Of a stretch of 48,044 nt of DNA, positions 12,348-22,277 are shown one piece after another. Both the position numbers and the translations under genes were made by a program. The stretch is from the NCBI GenBank assembly GCA_902651635.1, contig CACRSC010001917.1:909068-957111 (forward strand), read 5' to 3'. This stretch comes from Mastigamoeba balamuthi. Its lineage: Eukaryota; Evosea; Mastigamoebida; Mastigamoebidae. Position 1 is the first letter of the stretch, and the number at the start of each line of letters is the position of its first letter. The notes beneath the pieces are model-generated. The model worked only from the letters and a program-made list of their open reading frames with translations, ran no database searches and was not told where the DNA came from.

Positions 12348-12760
12348 GAAACGGAATACGTACCCAGCCACTCTGAAGTCCACACTTCCAATTCACACTG
12401 TAGTGCACTCGAGGGGCTGCCAATACACTCTTCTTGCCACTGCTTCTGGTTTGGGAACTGCCCAGTTTGATAAGCAGACAACAGGGAAGAATCTCGATTT
12501 ATCGTATCGATGAAGATTCAGACTGAGGAATTTAACTCACTGCAAACAAGTATATTATCAGTATGATATTCTAATTCTAAATGGTTCGTACAGTTGCAAA
12601 AAACACTCGAGATGAAAAATAGATTAACAAGGGAACAAAGGCACTTGCAGGGGTGGTGGAGAGGGCAAAGACAGGATTTGATCCCTACATTTAACAGGCC
12701 CTCAAACACTGCTATACACACCATATCAAAACGGAACCTCTTTTACCATCATATCAAGCA
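12348..12760. other. AT-rich spacer at the edge of the repeat island
   Basis: Follows the pseudogene and precedes the first hairpin cluster. Only short low-quality frames are present. No gene or motif is supported. Confidence 0.5.
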
Positions 12761-13020
12761 GTGTAGTGGCACGTAGCAGACCCTTGTGTAGTATGATGAA
12801 TTGAACTACGCACTGCTATGCAGCCTTCACTACGTGCCACTACACATGATGTCATTATGCGCTGCTACACATCAAGCACTGTAGTAGCACATAGCAAAGA
12901 CTGTATAGCAGTGCATAGTTCATTCATCTGCTATGTACTGCTATGAATGAAGGCATTATGTGACACTACAACACTACACATGAAGGTGCTACGTGCTGCT
13001 ACACAATTTGGCTGCTCACC
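12761..13020. repeat. Hairpin-forming repeat cluster 1
   Basis: Composed of variants of a motif like GTGTAGTGGCACGTAG and its reverse complement. The 16-base word at 12761-12776 has a perfect inverted partner at 12830-12845 (CTACGTGCCACTACAC). Further TGTAGTAGCACATAGCA-like and TGCTATGTACTGCTATG-like words follow. The cluster lies on one side of element copy 1. Confidence 0.85.
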
Positions 13021-13082
13021 TACTACCCATTCCTATACCCCTACACCTCCTTTCATATCTAGATTAATTGAGTAAACAACAG

Positions 13083-13420
13083 TTGTTCACTGCCATCATA
13101 AGGGCAGGCAGGTCCTACTGCAGCAGCTTATGGCTAGTGCAGCTGCTGCTGCACCTAAAGTAGCATTAACAGAGTGTGTGTGATGTGAGAATAAAGGAGA
13201 AAGGAGAGAGAATACTACATACCTGCTCTCCTGAGAGATATGATCTCTAGGTCTCTGTCCTGCTGAGGTGGAAGAGGTATCACAGTGATGATCAGCCCAC
13301 TCAGTACAGCCCTTGTTCTTGTCCTTGTGCTTCTTGGTGGGGGTTTGCATGGTATATTCATAATGCACACCTTTTTTTCAAAAAACCCGTTATATGACAT
13401 CAATAGCAGCATGAGAAGGG
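13083..13420 (-). mobile_element. Internally deleted copy (copy 1) of an unclassified element
   Basis: Read on the minus strand, this copy follows the plus-strand segment at 15300-16244 in order: a GATGTCAT-containing start; a lysine/proline-rich coding-like stretch (ITVIPLPPQQDRDLEI); an AG/GTATGTAG splice-donor-like junction; a pyrimidine-rich intron ending ACTTTAG; then directly the terminal block GACCTGCCTGCCC (13083-13114). About 630 bp present in copy 2 are missing. Upstream of ITVIP the two copies differ by indels that change the frame. Hairpin clusters lie on both sides. This is the pattern of a non-autonomous deletion derivative. Terminal inverted repeats and target-site duplications were not identified. 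Confidence 0.6.
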
Positions 13421-13544
13421 CGAGATCTATAAAAATCATAGATTTGCACTTGAAACCATCATCTGTGTAGCAGGCAAGTTTAGTGGGCGGGACAGCATTA
13501 AGAAAGTCTGTTAGAGGTTATGATTAAGTCAGAGAATTAGTGTG

Positions 13545-14020
13545 TTGAAGAATATAGCAGCACGTTGCAGAACCTCTGTCTGCTATGTGCTGCTATATGG
13601 GTATATTTCTGCTATGTTATATAGTAGAAGGTGCTGAAGTGCCTTCTGCTACATGGTGTAGCAGACACAATGCTGTAGTGATGCATTGCAGAAGGTCTGC
13701 TACACACTGCTACGCAGATACTCTCTGCTATGCAGCATAGCAGAAGGCACTAGAACACCTTTTACTGTATGGTGTAGCAGACCCTATAGTGTAGCAGCAG
13801 TATGTAGTAAACCTTCCACTACATGTTACTACACAAATATATCACTATGCAGTGTAATGAACTTCTGTGTAGCAGTGTGTAGCAGACCTTCCACTATACA
13901 CTCTATATAAATACCTTCACTATGCTGTATAGCAGATCCTATAGTGTGACAGTGTGTAGTGGACATTCTGCTATGTGCTGCTACACAAACAAACACCTCT
14001 ACTAGGCAGCGTACAGACCC
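13545..14020. repeat. Hairpin-forming repeat cluster 2
   Basis: Dense alternation of TGTAGCAG/ATAGCAG words with their complements CTGCTACA/CTGCTAT, for example around 13583-13600, 13725-13745 and 13965-13985. It lies on the other side of element copy 1. Confidence 0.8.
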
Positions 14021-14514
14021 TATAGCTATCTTGATTGGCTCGAGCTGCTCACACTCGCTCTTTGATGCTGTGTTTATTTTACCACATAATTTATTTGTTA
14101 AAAAAACTTCACTTCAAGGTTTATTTAATATGAACAAACCTGCACTGGAGCTGTTCATAACATACTGGTGTTTGTTCTCTGCTGCTTTGGCCTGGCTCCA
14201 TGCAGCAGCTCTGTCTGTCACCAACAGAGAAGACCATCTTCTAGATATTCCATACCACTTCTCAGGGCAATGGCAACCATCCATGTGGCCAGCCCTCTGC
14301 AGGCTACACTGCATGAAGTAGTACCTGTCACATGATCTGTCCTTTCCGTCCTTCCTCTCCTGTACTTGAACTGTAGCTGTGTGTTTCACCTTACCATGTA
14401 CATCATGATGTTCCTGAAGCATCATCTGCTTCACTCAATCCCTTTTGCATTACTGTCTCAGAATGCAAATGATGTCAAGTGCAAATCAGCCAGCTGGCAA
14501 AATCTAGACTACTC
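14021..14514. other. Unique segment between hairpin clusters 2 and 3
   Basis: Non-repetitive DNA with a minus-strand open frame (about 14114-14434, roughly 100 codons, rich in Lys, His and Cys) that resembles no family I recognise. It may be the remains of another element core, since it too sits between hairpin clusters. No gene is claimed. Confidence 0.35.
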
Positions 14515-14660
14515 ACCTACACAGGCTTCTGCTACACTTAGCTATACAATTGCTTCCACTACACACACTGTTACACATACCTTTGCTGCACTGTGTAGCA
14601 GATCAGTCTCTGCTTTGCATCACTACATAGGCTCTGCTATGCAGTATAACCAGATTTTAT
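14515..14660. repeat. Hairpin-forming repeat cluster 3 (short)
   Basis: Short run of the same words (GCTACACTTAGCTA, CACTACACACACTG, CTGTGTAGCAGATC, CTGCTATGCAGTATA), more degenerate than the other clusters. Confidence 0.6.
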
Positions 14661-14935
14661 CATATGTTGGCTAATAAATCCGGTTTTGGCATCGCATAGA
14701 GTTGTGAATAAATGGAATGTAAATTGGTTTTTGCATTGCATAATACCAAACATGAGCTTCCGAGTGTTAAATATCGATTCCATTGGATTGTGGTTAAGTA
14801 ATATCTGTAAGCATGCCGTGAAGTATAACACATAGTTTAGAAGAGATAGTGATTGATAGTGTAAGCTTCAAGTGTTTACTTTGTACTTTGGGAACGGTAG
14901 TTCAAATCCCGGCGGTGAAATAATTTTTATCATGA

Positions 14936-15290
14936 GGTACTTTCACTACAGTGCGTAGCGGACCCTCTGCTGCACACTGTAGGGGAACCGCCTCCGCTAC
15001 ACTGCATAGCGAAAGGCGCTCAAGCACTTTCCACTATGCAGTGTAGTGGAGGTTGTTATGTAGCAGTGTGTAGTGGACCCTCTGCTATGTGCCGCTACAC
15101 AATTACCTTCCACTACACTGCATAGCAGAAGGCACTTGAGTGCTTTTCGCTATGCAGTGTAGTGGAGGTTATTATAAAGCAGTGCGTAGCGGACCTTCCG
15201 CTACATGCCGCTACACAATTACCCTCCACTACACTGCATAGTGAAACGTGCTCAAGCGCCTTCTACTACGTGGCATAGCAAAGGGTATCT
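14936..15290. repeat. About three tandem units of roughly 116 bp, each folding into hairpins
   Basis: The word GGTTGTTATGTAGCAGTG at 15051 recurs as GGTTATTATAAAGCAGTG at 15167, a period of 116 bp. Each unit holds CCACTACACTGCATAG and, some 25 bases on, CTATGCAGTGTAGTGG, which pair as a stem around a GGCGCTCAAGCAC-like loop. The left end (14936-15050) is a third, diverged unit. It abuts the left side of element copy 2. Confidence 0.85.
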
Positions 15291-15299
15291 ACATCTCAC

Positions 15300-16244
15300 C
15301 CCACTATTGATGTCATTTAACAGCTTTTTCAGTTAAAAACGGTGCATCAAAAACACACTGCACAAAACCCCCACCAAGAAGCATAAGGACAAGCCCAAGG
15401 ACAAGAACAAGGGATGCACTGGGCCAATAATCACTGTGATACCTCCTCCATCCCAGCAGGACAAAGACCTAGACATCATGCCTCTCAGGAAAGCAGGTAT
15501 GTAGCATTCTCCCCTTCCTTCTTTATTCTCTTACCACACACCCTTTCTTGACGTTACTTTAGGTGCAGCTGCAGCAGCACCAGTGTCAGGGACAGTGAGC
15601 AATCTGAGGATGACAACGAGAAGAAGAAGAAGAAGAAGAAGGAGGAGAAGGTCTTGGCAGACGATTACAGGGGCACCTCACATGTATCAAAGTGCAAAGA
15701 AGGGCGCTGAAGGAGAGAAGTAGCAGATCTCGGCCTAAGATGTCGCGTGACCTCCTCATCATTTTCTCTGCCAAGTCCAGCAAGAAGCATGCCCACCAGC
15801 CCTGCACCTTTGAAGAGGTCAGGGCTGGGTTTAAGGCCATGCAGATGCTGCTTGGTGCAACTCTGAGCGACCTCAACATAAGGTATGAAACCCCTCCCTA
15901 CATTCTTCCTTGTTCTTCTGGCTCAAATTTAAACTATTTTTGCAGGATGAATGCCCTCACGTGTGCTGATAAGGCAGGCATGCAGTCCAGGGAGCTGATG
16001 CTCAGAGAGAAGCTGAGGCTTGGCATTCCTGGTGCGTTTTGTTCTCTACCCTTTGTTTTTTCTAACAATGTGTATATTGCCCAGGCCTCTGGTCCTCAGT
16101 TGCCCTCTTCCAAGACACCTGCTGGTCCTCAGTGATCCCTCTCTCTACTTCTCTCACTTGAACGTTTTCTGCTGCCCTGGCTGGGCTTCTCTCCTCCCAA
16201 AAGCGAAAACATGACCTGCCTGCCCTTTTGATGGCAGTTAACAA
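15300..16244 (+). mobile_element. Longer copy (copy 2) of the unclassified hairpin-flanked element
   Basis: Begins with CTATTGATGTCATTTAACAG, shared with copy 1, and ends with GACCTGCCTGCCC through AACAA (16213-16244), also shared. The interior, about 630 bp of which copy 1 lacks, holds an (AAG)n tract near 15617-15650 and a spliced coding frame. Repeat clusters flank both ends (14936-15290 and 16265-16515). The inverted orientation of the two copies, the shared ends and the internal deletion suggest transposition or gene-conversion within a repeat family. No transposase motif is recognised, so the class is open. Confidence 0.6.
15740..16161 (+). CDS. Candidate element-encoded protein, unrecognised
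   Basis: Exons 15740-15882, 15946-16031 and 16085-16161 join in phase (2, then 1) to 101 codons plus stop, with good GTATGA/TGCAG and GTGCGT/CCCAG junctions. The protein is lysine/arginine-rich and probably helical (IIFSAKSSKKHAHQ; FEEVRAGFKAMQMLLG). The open frame continues upstream of the ATG at 15740, and earlier coding-like exons (near 15364-15504 and 15564) could belong to it, so the start is doubtful. I recognise no family. It may be an element gene or a remnant. Confidence 0.35.
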
Positions 16245-16264
16245 ATGATTTCATTGTAGGTTTC

Positions 16265-16515
16265 TGTGAGCAGGTGAGGGCTGTCTAATTGTGTAGCAGC
16301 GCATAGTGTATTTTTGTGTAGTGGCACGTAGTGCATTTATGCGGAGCGGCGCGTAGCACCTCCATACGTAGTGGCACGTAGCAGACCCTGCCGCAGTGGT
16401 GTGTAGCGCAATGAATGAACTACGCAGCGTAGCGGAGGGTCCGCTGCATGCCGCTACACTTGGTTCCGCTACGTGCCACTACACTGATGCTGCTACACGC
16501 CGCTACAGCAGTGCT
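16265..16515. repeat. Hairpin-forming repeat cluster 5
   Basis: Variants of TGTAGTGGCACGTAG and GCGGAGCGGCGCGTAGC alternate with CCGCTACGTGCCACTACAC and CACGCCGCTACAG. It bounds the right end of element copy 2. Confidence 0.8.
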
Positions 16516-17306
16516 GCCTCACAGATGGCCTGATCATGGCTCTGAGGGCATATGACGTCAGTACAATTTTGTGGATGGCCTTAACAGAGCAGTGATGCTT
16601 GTCCTTAAAGAGCTTCACAGTCATCAATAAAGTGTGTTTTTGTGTTCATCAATTCCTGGCTCCTTTTTGGAAATGAAGAGGCTGAATCAGTGTTATGCAA
16701 TAAATCTGTCATAAATATGGAGCACAGATGTATCACTGTTTGGTGGTTTCCTAACTGTGGGTTCCTTGGAAGCATGTCTATCCACTGAAAGGGCATCGGA
16801 GAGACTGCTAAGAACTCGAGGATAACAAGCCAGACACCCTCCTGCCCCTTCTTGCAAGACAGTGTCCTTACGGGCAGTTTCCCCCCGTGCATTGAGTAGT
16901 GCCAGCTCTGTTAGAATCAGCACCTTCGTTTTCAATCGCAGACAATTTGCACAGTTCGGACCTCACACGACCTCCTCAGCGCCTCGGCTGCAGCCCAAGC
17001 AAGGACTCGACTGCCGGGCAACTCTCGGATGAATGAGTCCAGCGAGTCAACATAAGCAGGCAGGACTTGATTGTCAACTCGCTCTGTTCGCTAGTCGCAA
17101 AATAAAGAAGGCAATGGTGAATGGGGGATGGGGGTGGTAGGTAGGTGTGGGAGCAATCGTTCCGTGCGCGGGGAGGCGGGTGTTGTGAGCAGCCTCGTGG
17201 CTGCGGCGGTGGCTGTGGCGGTGGGGAATAGTAAAAGGTCAAGCAGCACTTTGTGCTATGCACCAGTGTAGTCCACACGAGAGTTCTCTGCGCCGCGAGG
17301 GGCCTC
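16516..17306. other. Intergenic region 3' of the C2-kinase gene A
   Basis: AT-rich to 17.0 kb, then a GC-rich stretch. Bases near 17240-17272 look like a worn hairpin-repeat word (GCTATGCACCAGTGTAGTCC) touching the 3' flank of gene A, so the repeat island may reach the gene. No gene is supported. Confidence 0.5.
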
Positions 17307-19178
17307 TCAGGAGCGGTCCGTCGAGATGGGCGTCTTGAGGCAGAACGAGCCCAGCAGGGCCGGGGGGCAGCCGCCCGAGCAGCCCGCGACGGGGGCCACG
17401 CTGGGCGACGCCGCCGGCGAGGTGGCGGGCGACACGTTGCTCGTGAGCCACGGGTGCTCGAGGCACTCGCGGACGGTCAGCCTCTTCTTGGGGTCCACGA
17501 CGAGCATCTTGGCGATGAGGTCCTTGGCCTGCGCGCTGACGAGGCTCCAGACGCGCCTGTCGTAGTCGAAGCGCGCGCTGGAGATGCGCTCGTAGAGCTC
17601 CTCGTACGACTGCGACGAGTCGTGGAAGGGCAGGTACGCGCTGAGCAGCACGTAGAGCAGCACGCCGAGGCTCCAGACGTCGCACTCGGGCCCGTAGACG
17701 TTGCCGTCGAGCACCTCGGGCGCGACGTAGTCGGGCGACCCGCAGACGCTGCTCATCTCCTCGATGCTCGTGTCCTTGCTGAGCCCGAAGTCGCTGATCT
17801 TGACCTCTGTGCCGTGGGCCGTGTAGCAGAGCAGTATGTTCTCGGGCTTGAGGTCCCTGTGCGCGATGCTGCGGTCGTGCAGGTACAGCACCGCCAGCAG
17901 CATCTGGTGGAACAGCAGCGCCGCGTCCTTCTCGGCGAAGCGCCCGCGCGTCGCGATGCGGTCGAAGAGCTCGCCGCCCTCGACGAGCTCGAGCACGAAC
18001 GAGACGCTCGTGGCCGTCGTGTAGACGTCGTAGAGCTGCACGATGTTGGGGTGCCGCAGCTGCCGCATGATCGCGATCTCGCGGTCCAGCACGCGCAGCT
18101 GCTCCGCGTCCAGCCGCTGCCGGTCGATCGTCTTGACCGCCACCTTCATCCCCGTCGCCCGCTCCACGCCGCGGTACACCGTCGCCGTGGCCCCCGCCCC
18201 GATGACCTCGCGCAGGTCGTACTTGTCCTCCAGTTTCCCCGCCTTGTGTGGCAGCACAGAGAGAGAAAAAGAGCACAAGCGGAACCGAGCAGAGAGGAAA
18301 TGTCAGCGACGAGGGGGGAGCGGAGGAGACAGCGATTGGGGGTGATGTGGCACCACACACACCCCCGCCGGTGGCAACACCGGCGAGTTGGGCGTTCTGA
18401 GAAGAGGGCGAGAAAGGGAGGGCGCACCGGAAGTATGGAGACAGAGACGCTGAGCTCCGCGCGGCCCTTGCGCGGCGTCAGGCAGACCCACTTGGTGAAC
18501 CCCGCGGTGACGCCATTGAGCGGGAGGCGCTCATCTGCCTGTGGCGTGCGTCGTCGGGTTTTCCGAGAACGTCGGGCGGAGAGAAGCGTTGGAAAATTAT
18601 GATAAAAAGACGGGGAAAACCTAAAGGTCCAAAATATCTTGTGGGGAAAAGCAAACTCACGAGCACGAGCTCCTCGGGGTCCATGGGGCAGGGTTTCTGC
18701 ACGACCTTGACATCGAGGGCCTCGCGCGTGCCCTCGGGCACCCTGAATACCGCTCCGTGAGTCCTCGGAGGAATAATCCAATAATAGCAGCAGCAGAGAA
18801 AAGAAAAGGCCCCTCCTCCTCTCTTGACTTGCGAATTTGATACTGCGGAAAGAGAGCGAAGAGAAGAGTTAGAGTGCTCTGTACCTGTACTCGAAGCGCG
18901 ACGTGGGCCACGCGGGGCTCGAGGCGAGAGCAGGGGCGGTCTGGTACTGCTCCCTACCGCCCAGACGCACCCGGACGAAGACCTGAGCAGCAGGGTCTGA
19001 CCCGCAGATCTGGACCTTGCGTGCCTGGGCGACTGCAGGCAGAGAACCACGAGGAGGAGGAGGGTCTTGTGTGAGGAACACTCGAGGAGGGCCCCCTCTG
19101 CTCTGCAGGGACTGCTGGGGCCAGGGGGGCGTGGGGAGGCGGGTCCGGACTTGAGACGGTCACGACCTCCTCGGCCAT
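17307..19178 (-). CDS. C2-domain CAMK-type serine/threonine kinase (gene A)
   Basis: Exons 19178-19151, 19032-18885, 18742-18661, 18538-18428 and 18242-17307 join in phase to 434 residues. Residues about 10-120 form a C2-like beta sandwich (VFVRVRLGGREQYQT, SPAWP, FEYR, TKWVCL) of the kind that binds membranes, often with calcium. A complete kinase domain follows, with [28 protein letters not shown] and [10 protein letters not shown]. It fits the CAMK/CAMKL group. There are no EF-hands or transmembrane segments. All catalytic residues are present, so it should be active. The C-terminal tail is short and rich in Pro, Ala and Ser. Two paralogues and a pseudogene in the window share its exon 1-3 boundaries (exon 2 is 148 nt in all three intact genes), which supports the model. 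Confidence 0.9.
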
Positions 19179-20008
19179 CTGAGTCGACGACGAGGAGCGG
19201 CAGTGGTCACTGAGAGCGAGTCCAGTGTGTGGAGTGAGTGAATCAACGGTGTTGCCCACGAGCAAGAAAACCGAGAAAGAGCACAGAAAAAGGGCGGCTT
19301 CGGTGGTTAGGGGTCCGTGTCTCGAGGTCTCACTTTCTCCTTGACCACATCGGGTGATGTTCATGCACATTGCCGATTTCCGGGTGGTGCCGTAAAGGAG
19401 AACTGGCGTGGATGGCATTCCACCCGAGTGTCGATCTGTTCCGCAACCATACATTGCCAGGACAATCGATTCCCATCGGTAATGCCCATACCACAAATGC
19501 CAATTGCTTTGTCCCCCGTCAGCAAAGAGCGCTGCGAGCAGCGCCACGCGGGGATCGGACCCCCCCCGGCCTTGTTCCAGGTCGCCCGCGCGCTCCCGTC
19601 GGCCCGCGGTGCCGAGCCGGCGGCGCCATCGCCGCATAAGTCGAAGACGCCGGCGGAACGTCGCGCCGGCGGCCGTTGTGCCCCCCACAGCGAAATTTCA
19701 TCGAGATTTTGGGGGGATGCACGTCATGCTTCCCTGCGTCTGTCCCAGTCGCACGTTACCGACCGTGGTAGCAGCGAGACCCTCACCCGCAGGGGCCTTC
19801 TCCGCCGCCAGGCACCCTCGCGCCAGGCTGGGGCGCGGGCCGCGGAGATCAGCCGCGGAGAGACAGCAGACAGCAGATTGTCTTTCCGTCGCAACGAACC
19901 CCTATGCGAAATCTCCGATTAGGAAGACAGTTTCCTCTAACGGCCGGGGAATCAAATCCGCGCTGACGGGGTGGGAGCTTTGCCGCGTGGCGCCGCTGCG
20001 TTTCGCGA
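19179..20008. other. Divergent upstream region between kinase A and the LIM gene
   Basis: Holds both upstream regions. Long frames on both strands here have no domain and look like effects of GC content. No clear promoter element is recognised. Confidence 0.5.
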
Positions 20009-21431
20009 ATGGTGGACCCCGTGGTCGCCGACTTTATTTCCACAGAGAAATTGCTGCACTGCGTACGCTGCTGCCTGTTTCCCCTTTCTCTCTCCTCCCC
20101 TTCTGCCCCGGGCCCTCTCCTCAACCGACTCCTCCGCGCAGACGCTGGGGCTCGCGAGCAGCGCGCAGGTCATCGCGTCGCTGGAGCCGCAGTGGGGGGA
20201 GGCCGAGGCGAACCGGGCGCGCATGATACGGTGGCACGAGCTCGCCTGCGCCGTGGGCATACTCGTGGGCGCCCACGTGGGATGCACGCCGGGCCGCGCG
20301 CTCGAGGCCGCGCTGGCGGACGCCACGCTGCAGCGCGGGCCGTTCTGCACCGACATCGCGGGCGAGGTGCTCAGCTACGCGATCAGCGTGTCCTCGGCGC
20401 TGCGCGCGGGGCAGGACCCCGAGGACGACGACGGGGCCGCGGAGATAGCGCGGTGGCTGGCCAAGAAGCTGCGCCCCGTCGTCGCGGCGGCCAGGACCAA
20501 GCCGGGCCACCGGGACAAGGGGCGGCAGGGGCTCGGGCACCTCGTGATGACCGCGCCCACGAGGCCCGCGACCCCGCTGCACGACCGCGAGACGCTGAGC
20601 CCCGCGGAAATCGAGAAGATGCGGCCCGGGTCTCCGCTGCCCGCGCTGCCTTCGCCGCGGGGCTGGAAGGCCATCACGCACTCTGCGGCGTCCGTGCTGC
20701 TGGGCCACAGGCGGGGCACCAACGCGGACGTGGCCAGGCGGCCCGTGCTGGTAGAGGAGCCGATGCCCGTCCCCGACCACACGCCCGCGCGGAGGTCCGA
20801 GGACCTGCCGAGGCCGAGGCCGCTGAGCCCCAAGGGGTGGAGAGAAATACACGCCAGGTCGCACGCGTCGGCCAGCGGCTGCACGATGCAGCGGCTGTCG
20901 ATGGGCCACGAGCGCATGCGGTCCAACTCGACAGAGGTCATCGAGGCCGTGCTCGAGGGCAGCGACGCCGAGTGCGACGCGCAGGCGCCCGCGGAGAAGC
21001 CCAAGTGCGAGGGGTGCGGGCAGGCGCTGACCGGCGTCTACGTCGTGGCGCTGGGCAAGGCGTGGCACCCCCAGCACCTCGTGTGCTCGCAGTGCCCCAA
21101 GACGTGCGCGTGCTTCGTGCACGAGGGGAAGCCGTACTGCAAGGTCGGAAGCACACCTCTCCCCTCCTCTCCTGCGAGGCTGCCCCTTGCCCCCGGAGAC
21201 ACAAGCGGCTGACTCTACATTCCGCGCACTCAGGAGCACCACAACGAGGCCCTTTCGCGGTCTGCAGAGAAGGAGGGGCTGCCGCAGTGCCAGAGCGCCT
21301 CAGACATCGCCGCGTCCTGCACCACCAAGGCGCTTGGCGGCGCCGCTGTAAACCCCACGCCCGAATGCATTTCCGGGACGGCCGAGGCCACGTCGCTCAC
21401 GCACCTGGTGGTACCCAACGCCTGCCAGTGA
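20009..21431 (+). CDS. LIM-domain protein
   Basis: Exons 20009-20062, 20142-21143 and 21234-21431 join in phase 0 to 417 residues. The N-terminal half (about 19-150) is helical and contains no recognised domain. The middle is proline/serine-rich with repeated short motifs (SPRGWKAI and SPKGWREI). A single LIM zinc finger begins near residue 307: CEGCG, then 19 residues, H-x2-C, CSQC, and YCKEHH at the second intron. Spacing in the second finger (C-PKT-C-A-C) departs from the usual C-x2-C. LIM domains bind other proteins, commonly at the actin cytoskeleton, and this is the likely role here by inference. The start ATG gives a clean 18-codon first exon. Confidence 0.82.
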
Positions 21432-21626
21432 GCAATGTACTATGATGATGGTATTACTGACGATACAACGGAACCCGAGGAAACTCACAATCCTGCATTG
21501 ACGACACGCAGGGGGGTGAGACACGGGGGTTCACTCCGTACCCCCATTTCCACGTATTTTTTGTGTGCACTGTGGTTCAGCCCTACCCCCTATTTTTTGC
21601 CGCACGATTCTCGCCATTCAGCCACA

Positions 21627-21632
21627 AATAAA
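21627..21632 (+). terminator. Possible polyadenylation signal of the LIM gene
   Basis: AATAAA about 200 bp after the LIM gene stop codon and 30 bp before the next start codon. Confidence 0.4.
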
Positions 21633-21661
21633 AACCACCTCTCCAGTCGTATTGCATTGGC

Positions 21662-21874
21662 ATGGGCGCTAAACCCATGAAGTCATCAAAGCAACAGGCA
21701 GCACAGCAGCAGGGCAAGAGCGAGGCGGCCCCTCCAAAGCAGGAGGCGCCCGCGCCCAAGGAGGAGGAGCACAACGCCTGCGCCTGGAAGCCCAAGGCGA
21801 AGAACACGAGCAACACCACCACGGGCTACTCGACTGGAGGAGGCTACACCAATTCGTACTGGCGTGGTGGATGA
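21662..21874 (+). CDS. Small 70-residue protein with N-myristoylation-like start
   Basis: Starts MGAKPMKSS, with glycine at position 2 and serines after it, as in N-myristoylation sites. A Gln/Ala/Lys-rich segment follows, then PKQEAPAPKEEEHNA, and a glycine/tyrosine-rich tail ending YWRGG. It sits between an upstream AATAAA (21627) and a downstream AATAAA (22178), in DNA more GC-rich than its flanks. No family is recognised. It could be a membrane-tethered, mostly disordered protein. An annotation pipeline could easily miss it because of its size. Confidence 0.5.
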   Translation: MGAKPMKSSKQQAAQQQGKSEAAPPKQEAPAPKEEEHNACAWKPKAKNTSNTTTGYSTGGGYTNSYWRGG

Positions 21875-22277
21875 TGCTAGTGCGCCTAGCCCTGTCCTTG
21901 ATAACCATATGTCACTCGTGCTAACAATTGATTCTGTATTCGCACGTGTTCAGATTCCGCTGTGCCGGAGCCAGCGCCCTCGCCTGACAGGCGCACGCGG
22001 CGTGGGCCTCAGCATCAGCGGTGATACAGCTCTGTAACGCACCCGAGCTGTCTACGGAGAGAAATGTGACGTGGGCTTGGAGACCGGGGCTGAAATAGGC
22101 CTTATCCCTGCCTGCTGATTTCTCAAAGTGGATCAACTCACGACAACGACTCCCTTTGCTCCCACCGCCAAACTACAAATAAAATTGATCTCGGGGACTC
22201 TTGGACCAATGCTCGTCCAGGCTTGCCAACAGTAGATTTTCGAGATTTTACTGCTGTATCTCTACTGTCAGTTAAAA
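21875..22277. other. Intergenic region with a possible polyadenylation signal
   Basis: AATAAA lies at 22178-22183. The sequence is otherwise unremarkable and probably includes the upstream region of the first C2-LRAT gene. Confidence 0.5.

Noticed and set aside
14900-14935. tRNA-like B box (GTTCAAATCC)
   Set aside because: The flanking bases do not pair as a T-arm and no cloverleaf or acceptor stem can be drawn; at most a chance or SINE-like match.
12761-16515. Hairpin clusters as a CRISPR array
   Set aside because: The repeats are inverted, variable and without constant-length unique spacers, in a eukaryotic nuclear context.
19317-19922. 201-codon plus-strand frame as a first exon of the LIM gene
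   Set aside because: A clean 18-codon first exon at 20009-20062 with matching phase explains the gene; this frame has no domain.
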